Below are positions 16,866 to 23,746 of a stretch of DNA of 64,000 nucleotides, one piece after another (position 1 is the first letter of the stretch; each line of letters starts with the position of its first letter). The translations under genes were made by a program, and so were the position numbers. The DNA comes from Streptomyces roseirectus (GTDB lineage: Bacteria; Actinomycetota; Actinomycetes; Streptomycetales; Streptomycetaceae), in assembly GCF_014489635.1 (NCBI RefSeq), contig NZ_CP060828.1, forward strand, positions 8,854,001-8,918,000, in the 5' to 3' direction. Below the pieces are notes generated by a model that was given only the letters and a program-made list of their open reading frames with translations, was not told the origin of the DNA and made no database searches.

Positions 16866-18464
16866 GTGGATCAGGCACCGGTACTGGTCGTGGGCGCGGG
16901 CCCGGTCGGGATGACCGCCGCCCTGGCCCTGGCCCGCCAGGGCGTCGCCTGCGTGCTCGCCGAGCAGGGCGTCGAGACCTCCGCCCATCCCAGGCTGGAC
17001 TACGTCAACAGCCGCAGCATGGAGTTCTTCCGCCGGCTCGGCGTCGCCGACGACATCCGCCGCGCCGGTGTCGCCCCCGAGCACCGGGCCGACGTGATCT
17101 GGTCGACCGGCCTCGCCGGCGAGCCCCTCACCACCTGGCGACTCCCCTCGGTGACCGAGGAACGCCGGCGCATCGCGGAACACAACGACGGCACCCAGCC
17201 CGCCGAACCCGGCCAGCGCATCTCCCAGACCGAACTGGAACCGGTACTGCGCGCGCACTGCCGGCGCGAACCGCTGATCGACCTCCGCTGCGGCCTGCGC
17301 TTCGACACCCTCACCCAGGACGACGACGGCGTGACCAGCCACCTGACCGACGTGACGACCGGCGAACGGACGCGGCTGCGCTCCCGCTACGTGATCGGCT
17401 GCGACGGCGCGACGAGCCGGGTCCGCGAGGTCGTGGGCATCGGCGCGGAGGACTTCGACGTCCCCGGGCTGCCCGGCGCCTTCATGGTCCACTTCAAGAG
17501 CCGCGACCTCGCCGCCCTGCACCGCCACGGCCGTTTCTGGCACTACTTCGCCTTCCGCTACGTCCTCATCGCCCAGGACGAGACCGACACGTGGACGGCC
17601 CACGTCAACGGCGTGACGCCGGACGAGTTCGACACCCCGCCCACCGACCCGGCGGCCTTCCTGCGGGAGACGCTGCGCACCGACCTGACGATCGACAAGG
17701 TGCTGCTGACCTCGCGCTGGCGCCCCGGCTTCATGATCGCGGACCGGTACCGCGCCGGCCGGGTCCTGCTCGCCGGCGACTGCGCCCACCGCATGTTCCC
17801 GACCGGCGCCTACGGCATGAACACCGGCATCGGCGACGCCGTCGACGCCGCCTGGAAGACCGCCGCCCTCGTCCAGGGCTTCGGCGGCCCGGCCCTGCTG
17901 GACAGCTACCCGAGCGAACGCCGGCCGGTGGGCCTGCGCAACCTGCACACCTCCCACCGCCACCTCGGCGTGCACCTCACGGCGGGCGCCCTCCTGCGCG
18001 CGGGCGCCCCCCTGGACGCCGTGGCCGCCCACCTCGACGCCGAGCGGGGCGAGAACGAGTACCGGGGCGTCGAACTCGGCTACCGCTACCGCGACTCACC
18101 CGTCATCTGCCACGAGGACACCCCCGAACCCCACTGGAGCCCCGGCCGGTACACGCCGACGACCTGGCCCGGCGGCCGCCCGCCCGGCCTCCTCCTCGAC
18201 GACGGCACCCCGATCCTCGACCGCCTCGCCCCCTCCTTCACCCTGGTCGACTTCACCGGCGACGGCCGCGCCCACCCCCTCCTCGCCGAGGCGACCGCCC
18301 AGGGCCTGCCGCTCTCCCACACCGTGATCACCGACACCCACGCCCGCGAACTCTGGGAACGCGATCTGGTCCTCCTGCGCCCCGACCACCACGTCGCCTG
18401 GCGCGGCAACCGGCCCCACCCGGACCCGGCCGCGGTGATCCGGCGGATCCGGGGCGCCGGATGA
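16866..18464 (+). CDS. FAD-dependent aromatic hydroxylase (PheA/MhpA type)
   Basis: A 532-residue group A flavin monooxygenase of the phenol-hydroxylase/MhpA type. It has VVGAGPVGMTAALALARQG (~9-27), the NSRSMEFFRRLG motif (~50), the DG motif VIGCDGATSRVRE (~177) and the GD motif VLLAGDCAHRMFPTGAYGMN (~300), and a C-terminal thioredoxin-like extension as in this subfamily. It should hydroxylate an aromatic ring with NAD(P)H and oxygen. With the first monooxygenase, the cluster has two separate ring-oxidation steps. GTG 16866 follows GGGAGGGGACAAC. It begins a second rightward unit after the divergent DUF6081-like gene. Confidence 0.85.
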   Translation: MDQAPVLVVGAGPVGMTAALALARQGVACVLAEQGVETSAHPRLDYVNSRSMEFFRRLGVADDIRRAGVAPEHRADVIWSTGLAGEPLTTWRLPSVTEERRRIAEHNDGTQPAEPGQRISQTELEPVLRAHCRREPLIDLRCGLRFDTLTQDDDGVTSHLTDVTTGERTRLRSRYVIGCDGATSRVREVVGIGAEDFDVPGLPGAFMVHFKSRDLAALHRHGRFWHYFAFRYVLIAQDETDTWTAHVNGVTPDEFDTPPTDPAAFLRETLRTDLTIDKVLLTSRWRPGFMIADRYRAGRVLLAGDCAHRMFPTGAYGMNTGIGDAVDAAWKTAALVQGFGGPALLDSYPSERRPVGLRNLHTSHRHLGVHLTAGALLRAGAPLDAVAAHLDAERGENEYRGVELGYRYRDSPVICHEDTPEPHWSPGRYTPTTWPGGRPPGLLLDDGTPILDRLAPSFTLVDFTGDGRAHPLLAEATAQGLPLSHTVITDTHARELWERDLVLLRPDHHVAWRGNRPHPDPAAVIRRIRGAG

Positions 18465-18532
18465 GGCGACGGCGGTTCACCCGGCACCGTCACTCCTCCA
18501 CCGGGCGGTGCCGACCCTCGACAGGAGCACAC

Positions 18533-19744
18533 ATGCAGCCATCAGGCGTGACAACGGACGTCGTCCACGGCGGGCCGTGGGAGGGCAGGCCCGCGGCGCA
18601 GCAGCCGGAGTGGCGCGACCACGCCGCCTACCACGAGTCCTGCCGGACGCTGGAGTCGGCCGCGCCCCTGGTGCCGGCCGAGGAGATCCGCCACCTGCGC
18701 CGCTCACTGGCGGAACTGCTCGCGACCGGGGCGCTCCTGCTCCAGCTGGGCGACTGCGCGGAGAGCCTGTACGAGTGCACCCCGCACCACACGGCCCACA
18801 AACTCCAGGTCGTCGACCGGCTGGGGAACCGGCTCAGCGAACTGACCGGCCGGCGCGTCCTGCGCGTGGGCCGCATGGGCGGACAGTTCGCCAAACCCAG
18901 GTCGCGGCCGACCGAGCAGCACGGCACGCAGGTCATCCCCGCGTTCCGGGGACACATGATCAACTCCGAACTCGCCACGCCGCACACCCGGCAGCCCGAC
19001 CCCCGGCGCATGGTGTGGGCCTACGAGGCCAGCGCCGCCGTCCAGCGGGCGATGCGCGCACACCGGCGCGGAGACCGCGACGGGCCCTGGTCGAGCCACG
19101 AGGCCCTGGTCGTCGACTACGAGTCCCGGCTCGTACGCCGCGACCCGGACACGGACGAGCTGTACCTCACCTCGACCCACCTGCCCTGGGCGGGGGAGCG
19201 CACCCGCCGCCCCGAACAGGCACAGGTCGCCCTGCTCTCCGCCGTCGCCAACCCGGTCGGCTGCAAGCTCGGGCCGAACGCGACGGCCGACGACGTCGTG
19301 CGCGTGTGCGCGGCGCTCGACCCGCGCCGTGAGCCCGGCCGCCTCGTCCTGATCCCGAGGATGGGCCACCACCGGATCCGGCAGACCCTGCCGCCCCTCG
19401 TCCGCGCGGTCGCGAACGCCGGACACCCCGTGGTGTGGCTGAGCGACCCCATGCACGGCAACACGGTGACGACCGGCCTCGGCCTCAAGACCCGCCACCT
19501 CACCGACGTCATCACCGAGGCCCTGCGGTTCCGCGACATCCTCGACGGACTGCGCCAGCACGCCGCCGGACTGCACCTGGAGGTCGCGGCCGACGACGTG
19601 ACGGAATGCGTCGGCGCGGGGGTGGAGAACGAGGACGGGCTGCACCGGCATTACACCACGCTGTGCGATCCCCGGCTCAACGCCGGGCAGGCCACCGAAC
19701 TCATCGAGGCGTGGACCAAGGGGACGGCGGCGGTGCGTTCCTGA
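18533..19744 (+). CDS. Class II 3-deoxy-7-phosphoheptulonate (DAHP) synthase
   Basis: A 403-residue class II (plant-type, PhzC-like) DAHP synthase. Hallmarks are PEWRDHAAY, LLLQLGDCAESL with the metal-binding Cys, VGRMGGQFAKPRS, VNPVGCKLGPNAT-like ANPVGCKLGPNA, and the metal ligands in VWLSDPMHGNT and CVGAGVE. It condenses phosphoenolpyruvate and erythrose 4-phosphate, the first shikimate step. It is somewhat shorter than housekeeping class II enzymes, which often carry extra regulatory helices, so reduced feedback control is plausible. It should raise chorismate flow for the PhzE-like enzyme. ATG 18533 follows ACAGGAGCACAC. Confidence 0.92.
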   Translation: MQPSGVTTDVVHGGPWEGRPAAQQPEWRDHAAYHESCRTLESAAPLVPAEEIRHLRRSLAELLATGALLLQLGDCAESLYECTPHHTAHKLQVVDRLGNRLSELTGRRVLRVGRMGGQFAKPRSRPTEQHGTQVIPAFRGHMINSELATPHTRQPDPRRMVWAYEASAAVQRAMRAHRRGDRDGPWSSHEALVVDYESRLVRRDPDTDELYLTSTHLPWAGERTRRPEQAQVALLSAVANPVGCKLGPNATADDVVRVCAALDPRREPGRLVLIPRMGHHRIRQTLPPLVRAVANAGHPVVWLSDPMHGNTVTTGLGLKTRHLTDVITEALRFRDILDGLRQHAAGLHLEVAADDVTECVGAGVENEDGLHRHYTTLCDPRLNAGQATELIEAWTKGTAAVRS

Positions 19745-19754
19745 TGAGGCGACC

Positions 19755-20753
19755 ATGACGGACGCGATACCCCTGACGCACCCGAGTGGCGGCGAGCGTG
19801 AACTGGCCGCCGTCGCCGAGGTGTTCTTCGCCGGCCAGGGCCCGCAGGGACAGGCCCTGGAGGCGGAACTGGCCCACCGCTTCGGCGCCGGCGCCGCGTT
19901 CGCCGTGCACAGCCCCGGTGACGCGCTCCACCTGGCACTGCGCGGGCTCGGCGTCGGGCCGGGCGACGAGGTGATCGTCGCCGACTACGCCCTCCCCGCA
20001 CCCGCCCACGCGGTGCGCCGCGCCGGCGCCGTACCCGTCCTCGCCGACGTCCGCGCCGACACCGGCACCGTGGATCCCTGGGCGGTCGCGGACCTGATCG
20101 GCCCCCGGACGGCCGGCGTGATCGCGGTGGACACCGCCGGCCTGCCCGCCGACTACACCGAGCTCGAGTGGATCACCGACCGCCACGGCCTGTTCCTCGT
20201 CGAGGACGCCACCTGCGCGGCGGGCGCGAGCTACAAGGGCCGCAGCGCGGGCGCCCTCGCACCGGTGGCCTGCCTGTCCGGGGCCCCGAACGGCGAGGGC
20301 GGTGAAGGCGCCGTTCTCCTCACCCGCGACCCGGCCTTCGCCACCGCACGGACCCGGTCCGGGACCGGCCGCACACTGTCCGACCGTGCCGCCGCGATCC
20401 TGCGCATCCACCTGGCCCGCACAGCCGAACTGCTCCAGCGCCGCCACGCCGTCGCCGCCCGCTACACCGACCTCCTCACCGGCGACGGCCGCCTCGCCCC
20501 GCCGCACGTCCCGCAGAACCGCACCCACGCCTGGCACTCCTACCTCGTGACCCTGCACCCCGGCGTGGACCGCACAGCCGTTGTCGCCGGCCTGCGCGCC
20601 CAGGGCATCGGCTGCGGCCCCGGCCCACAGGCGGCACACCTCCCCACCTCGGCGGCCCTCGCCCGGCACACCCTGGCCCTCCCCATGCACGCCGAACTCA
20701 CCCTGAGTCAGATCGAACGGGTCACGGAGGCCCTATTGGCGCTCATTTCTTAA
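19755..20753 (+). CDS. DegT/DnrJ-family protein without the PLP lysine
   Basis: A 332-residue protein with the DegT/DnrJ/EryC1/StrS fold: HPSGGERELAAVAEVFFAGQ, VIVADYALPAPAHAV, the pyrimidine-contact region LVEDATCAAGASYKGR and the C-terminal PQNRTHAWHSYLVTL. Family enzymes then have a segment like SFHPTKNLTTGEGG whose Lys binds pyridoxal phosphate. Here it reads LSGAPNGEGGEGAVLL, with no Lys, and the next loop is about 15 residues shorter than usual. It is therefore unlikely to be a normal aminotransferase. It may bind PMP or a substrate without transamination, or be inactive. It lies 10 bp after the DAHP synthase and before the KAS III-like gene. Confidence 0.8.
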   Translation: MTDAIPLTHPSGGERELAAVAEVFFAGQGPQGQALEAELAHRFGAGAAFAVHSPGDALHLALRGLGVGPGDEVIVADYALPAPAHAVRRAGAVPVLADVRADTGTVDPWAVADLIGPRTAGVIAVDTAGLPADYTELEWITDRHGLFLVEDATCAAGASYKGRSAGALAPVACLSGAPNGEGGEGAVLLTRDPAFATARTRSGTGRTLSDRAAAILRIHLARTAELLQRRHAVAARYTDLLTGDGRLAPPHVPQNRTHAWHSYLVTLHPGVDRTAVVAGLRAQGIGCGPGPQAAHLPTSAALARHTLALPMHAELTLSQIERVTEALLALIS

Positions 20754-20794
20754 ATTCCGTAGGAATCATCGGGAATCGTTTATGGAGGAGCACG

Positions 20795-21799
20795 GTGAAA
20801 CAAAAGCTGAAAGTACTCGAAGGGGCGCCCTACGCACGGATCATGGGCGTCGGCGCGTACCGCCCGCGCCGGATCGTCGACAACGAGGAGGCGTGCCGGC
20901 TCATCGACTCCTCGGACGACTGGGTGCGCTCCCGCACGGGGATCGTCACCCGGCGCTGGGCGGACCCGGACGAGACCCTGGGGGTGATGGCGGAGCAGGC
21001 CGCCCTCAAGGCCGTCGCATCCGCGGGCCTCGGCCCGGCGGACATCACCTGCGTCATCGCCGCCACCTTCACCCACCTCAAACAGACGCCGGCGATCGCG
21101 ACGGAGATCGCCCACCGGATCGACGCCGAGGGCGCCGCCGCCTTCGACGTGTCGGCGGGCTGCGCCGGCTTCGTCCACGGCGTCGTCCTCGCGGCCGACT
21201 CCGTCCGTGGCCGGGGCGGACACGTGCTGGTCGTCGGTGTGGAGCGGATGACGGACCTGCTGAACCTCCGCGACCGGTCCACCGCGTGCATCTTCGGGGA
21301 CGGCGCCGGCGCGGTGGTGATCGGGCCCGCCGAGACCCCGGGCATCGGCCCGGCGGTGTGGGGCGCGGACGGCTCCCAGGCGGACGCGATCGAGCAGAGC
21401 GTGCCGTGGGACGCGCTCAGGGACGGGGCGGGGGAGCACGACTTCCCCCACCTGCGGCAGGAGGGCCAGCGGGTCTTCCGCTGGGCCGCCTACGAGATGG
21501 CGGAGGTCGCCCAGCGGGCCCTGGACGCCGCGGGTGTGACGGCGTCCGACGTCGACGTCTTCGTTCCGCACCAGGCGAACGTCCGCATCATCGACACGAT
21601 CGCCCGGCGCGTCGGCCTGCCGGAGAGCACCGTCGTCGCCAAGGACATCGTGACGGCCGGCAACACCTCGGGCGCCTCCGTCCCCCTGGCCCTGGACGCG
21701 GTGCTCTCCTCGGGGCAGGCCCGCAGCGGGGACCTCGCGCTGCTCGTGGGCTACGGGGCGGGCCTGTGCTACGCGGCGACCGTCGCCGTCCTGCCGTAA
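20795..21799 (+). CDS. KAS III-like ketosynthase, candidate aryl ester/amide-forming enzyme
   Basis: A 334-residue FabH-fold enzyme with an intact Cys-His-Asn triad: Cys in FDVSAGCAGFVHG (~125), His in VFVPHQANVRI (~253) and Asn in VTAGNTSGASVPLAL (~285). No acyl carrier protein or polyketide genes are nearby. In A33853 assembly the KAS III-like BomK works with ligase BomJ and amidohydrolase BomN to join two aminophenol acids, and this cluster has all three types. The best inference is transfer of the activated aryl group to the hydroxyl or amino group of the second unit. GTG start after GGAGGAGCACG. It is the last rightward gene of the cluster. Confidence 0.85.
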   Translation: MKQKLKVLEGAPYARIMGVGAYRPRRIVDNEEACRLIDSSDDWVRSRTGIVTRRWADPDETLGVMAEQAALKAVASAGLGPADITCVIAATFTHLKQTPAIATEIAHRIDAEGAAAFDVSAGCAGFVHGVVLAADSVRGRGGHVLVVGVERMTDLLNLRDRSTACIFGDGAGAVVIGPAETPGIGPAVWGADGSQADAIEQSVPWDALRDGAGEHDFPHLRQEGQRVFRWAAYEMAEVAQRALDAAGVTASDVDVFVPHQANVRIIDTIARRVGLPESTVVAKDIVTAGNTSGASVPLALDAVLSSGQARSGDLALLVGYGAGLCYAATVAVLP

Positions 21800-21835
21800 C
21801 CGGCGCACAGTCCGGCGGGGGAGGGGACGGGGACG

Positions 21836-22414
21836 TCACCTCTCCGACGCGGCGCCGGACTCCCCGCCCTGCCGCCCCAGTGGGAAGCCGACCCCGCGCA
21901 CGGTCACGACCCACCCCGGCGAGCCGAGTGTGCCGCGGATGTTGCCGATGTGCGTGTCGATCGTCCGGCGTGACCACGCGTCCCCCCACACCTCCCGCAT
22001 GATCCGCTTGCGCGGGACCACGGTGTCGGGCCGCGCGGCGAGCAGGTGCACGAGGTCGAACTCCTCGCGCGTCAGGCCGACGGGACGGCCGTCCGGCGTG
22101 ACCCGGCGCGCGGACACGTCGACGCGCGCCACCGGCTCACGGAGACCGTAGGGCTTGACGACATAGTCGTCCGCCCCGGCCTGCGGACCGGGCACCCGGT
22201 CCGGCTCGCTGCCGCGTGCGGTGACGGCGATGACGGGGACGGCGCTGCCGGCGCGGATACGCCGGCAGACCCCGAGACCGTCGAGATCGGGCAGGTCGAG
22301 GTCCATGAGGACCAGGTCGGCACGCTCGTACGCGTCCAGGGCGGCCCTGCCCGTGGCGACCCGCTGCGCCGCGTACCCCTGCCGCCCAGGTCCCTCACCA
22401 GCGAGCCCGCTCAC
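21836..22414 (-). CDS. OmpR/PhoB-type regulator with truncated, altered receiver
   Basis: A 192-residue regulator. The DNA-binding winged helix (~105-185) looks intact: LTREEFDLVHLLAARP, RIMREVW and TIDTHIGNIRGTLG. The receiver lacks strand 1 and its acidic pair; translation from the GTG that overlaps the ParB-like stop (GTGA) gives MSGLAGEGPGRQGYAAQRV directly. The Asp in VLMDLDLPD, the Thr in VIAVTARG and Lys in VVKPYG remain. An overlapping frame reads LVRDLGG just before, as in full-length relatives, which hints at a one- or two-base frameshift. Several positions usually Leu are Pro (SEPDRV, VPGP, REPVA). It may bind DNA without phosphorylation or be decaying. Cluster control is likely from position. 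Confidence 0.75.
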   Translation of the reverse strand: MSGLAGEGPGRQGYAAQRVATGRAALDAYERADLVLMDLDLPDLDGLGVCRRIRAGSAVPVIAVTARGSEPDRVPGPQAGADDYVVKPYGLREPVARVDVSARRVTPDGRPVGLTREEFDLVHLLAARPDTVVPRKRIMREVWGDAWSRRTIDTHIGNIRGTLGSPGWVVTVRGVGFPLGRQGGESGAASER

Positions 22415-23448
22415 GCCACTCCGTGGCCGGATTTCGCCGTCGCCCGCTGTTCGAGCTCCCGGGCGAACTCCAGCCACGCCCCGGCGCACGACCGGGCCAG
22501 CTCGGCGACCGAGTCCCGCCAGTGCGGCGGCACGGCGTCGATCAGCTCGCACCACTCGACCGGCTCGATCGCGTGGCCGTCGACCCACCGGACGAAGGCC
22601 CGGCCGTTCTCCGCGTACCGCACCGCGGGGTCCCTGCTCAGACTGCTCAGCACCGAACGCCAGTCCGCGCCCGGGGCGTTGTCCGCCGCGCGCCGTGGTG
22701 ACGTCGCCGGGCCGCCGGACGGCGGGGCCGGCTCCCGGGCGGCCGCGCGGCGCGCGCCCGGCACCGGGTCCCGGCCGGCGCGCAGGCGCTCGCGCACGTC
22801 CCGGGCCGTTCCCGTCGAGACGCCGGCCTCGCGGGCGATGGCCCGCAGCGGGGCATCGGGATTCCTGGCGATGACCTCGCTCGCCCGTACCCTCCCCGAC
22901 GTGCCGTCCACCGGACGGACCCGTCCGTCCCGGCCCACCCGGCCGCCCTCCGCCGCGGCCGGGACGCCGAAGCGGCGTCGGATCGCTCCCACCGTCGTGT
23001 GGGACAGCCCGGCCCTGACCGCGACGGTCCGGTCCGACCAGCGCGGGTAGGCCGCCAGGATCCGGCGGGCCGCGGCCTCGCGATCCGCCAGCGACAGCGG
23101 CAGCCCGTGCCGGAGGTTGGCGTCGACGGCCCGCAGGAACGCCTCGCTGTCGTCCCCCTCGAAGAACGTGACCGCGATGGACTCCTCGCCCCGGCACCGC
23201 GCGGCCCGCACCCGGTGCATGCCGTCGATCACCCGCATCGTGCTCCGCTGCACGAGGATCGGCGGAAGGTCCCGCGCCATCGCCAGCAGCTCCACGTGCT
23301 CGGGATTCTCCCCGGTCAGCCGAGGTGAATCGGCGGGCCGCAGCGAGGAAATCGGAACCCGTGCGGGAGCCGCCCTTCGCGCCGCGAATTCACTTTCGGC
23401 TTCGGCGGAGTCGTTCGCTAATTTCAGGGTTCCTGGATCGCTCCCCAT
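22411..23448 (-). CDS. ParB/StrR-like pathway regulator with a TTA codon
   Basis: A 345-residue protein with a ParB/Spo0J N-terminal domain: VPISSLRPADSPR (~35), PPILVQRSTMRVIDGMHRVRAARCRG (seen as two adjacent motifs, with the ParB-like IDGMHR box), DANLRHGLPLSLADREAAA, then helix-turn-helix WSDRTVAVRAGLSHTTVGAIRRRFG (~140-165) and a second HTH-like stretch REAGVSTGTARDVRERL (~205). StrR/NovG-type antibiotic regulators have this make-up. Leu 10 is encoded by TTA (23419-23421), so expression should depend on bldA tRNA. ATG 23448 after GGTGA is preferred over ATG 23469. An operator of the cluster type lies ~107-128 bp upstream. It probably switches on the 5-22 kb cluster together with the coupled downstream regulator. 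Confidence 0.82.
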   Translation of the reverse strand: MGSDPGTLKLANDSAEAESEFAARRAAPARVPISSLRPADSPRLTGENPEHVELLAMARDLPPILVQRSTMRVIDGMHRVRAARCRGEESIAVTFFEGDDSEAFLRAVDANLRHGLPLSLADREAAARRILAAYPRWSDRTVAVRAGLSHTTVGAIRRRFGVPAAAEGGRVGRDGRVRPVDGTSGRVRASEVIARNPDAPLRAIAREAGVSTGTARDVRERLRAGRDPVPGARRAAAREPAPPSGGPATSPRRAADNAPGADWRSVLSSLSRDPAVRYAENGRAFVRWVDGHAIEPVEWCELIDAVPPHWRDSVAELARSCAGAWLEFARELEQRATAKSGHGVA

Positions 23449-23547
23449 CGACCATTCACCTTCCAACATCAGAAAGCGATATTCCTTTCCTCCGCATCAT
23501 CGCCATCCAGCCAGTACGGGAGCAACACCGTCAAGCCTCCAAGGCGG

Positions 23548-23576
23548 GTAGTGACCACTGCTCGATCGAGTAGTGG
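23548..23576. promoter_or_regulatory. Cluster operator 2: CCACTGC-N8-GTAGTGG plus extra half-site
   Basis: CCACTGC (23555-23561), spacer TCGATCGA and GTAGTGG (23570-23576) repeat the design of the 7150-7171 site with the same 8-base spacing. A further GTAGTG half-site sits at 23548. Position fits autoregulation of the ParB-like gene (start 23448); the divergent esterase gene could also be affected. Another half-site GTAGTGG occurs at 23731-23737. Confidence 0.65.
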
Positions 23577-23586
23577 ACAACCGGAT

Positions 23587-23685
23587 GGATGCGACTCATT
23601 CGCGCGATCCCTTGACGGCAGTGGGTCGGGACGCTTCCATGGGGGACGTTTGAGCAACCGGCCGACCCAGATGAGTCGGACTCAT
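23587..23685. promoter_or_regulatory. Two copies of an ATGCGACTCAT-type palindromic motif
   Basis: ATGCGACTCAT occurs at 23589-23599, and ATGAGTCGGACTCAT, a perfect 7+1+7 palindrome with the same ATGAGTCG half, at 23671-23685. Identical ATGCGACTCAT cores occur at 33077-33087 and 33167-33177. The sites sit 60-160 bp before the secreted esterase, suggesting a shared regulator of the lectin-tagged enzymes. Confidence 0.55.
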
Positions 23686-23746
23686 TCGAGCTTCACGCGC
23701 AGCCCCTGTGTACGGCGAACCCCCCACAACGTAGTGGAGTGGCGTG

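Noticed and set aside
19755..20753. 3-amino-5-hydroxybenzoate synthase (RifK type) and hence an ansamycin-like pathway
   Set aside because: The DegT protein lacks the PLP lysine and there are no polyketide synthase or other aminoshikimate genes.
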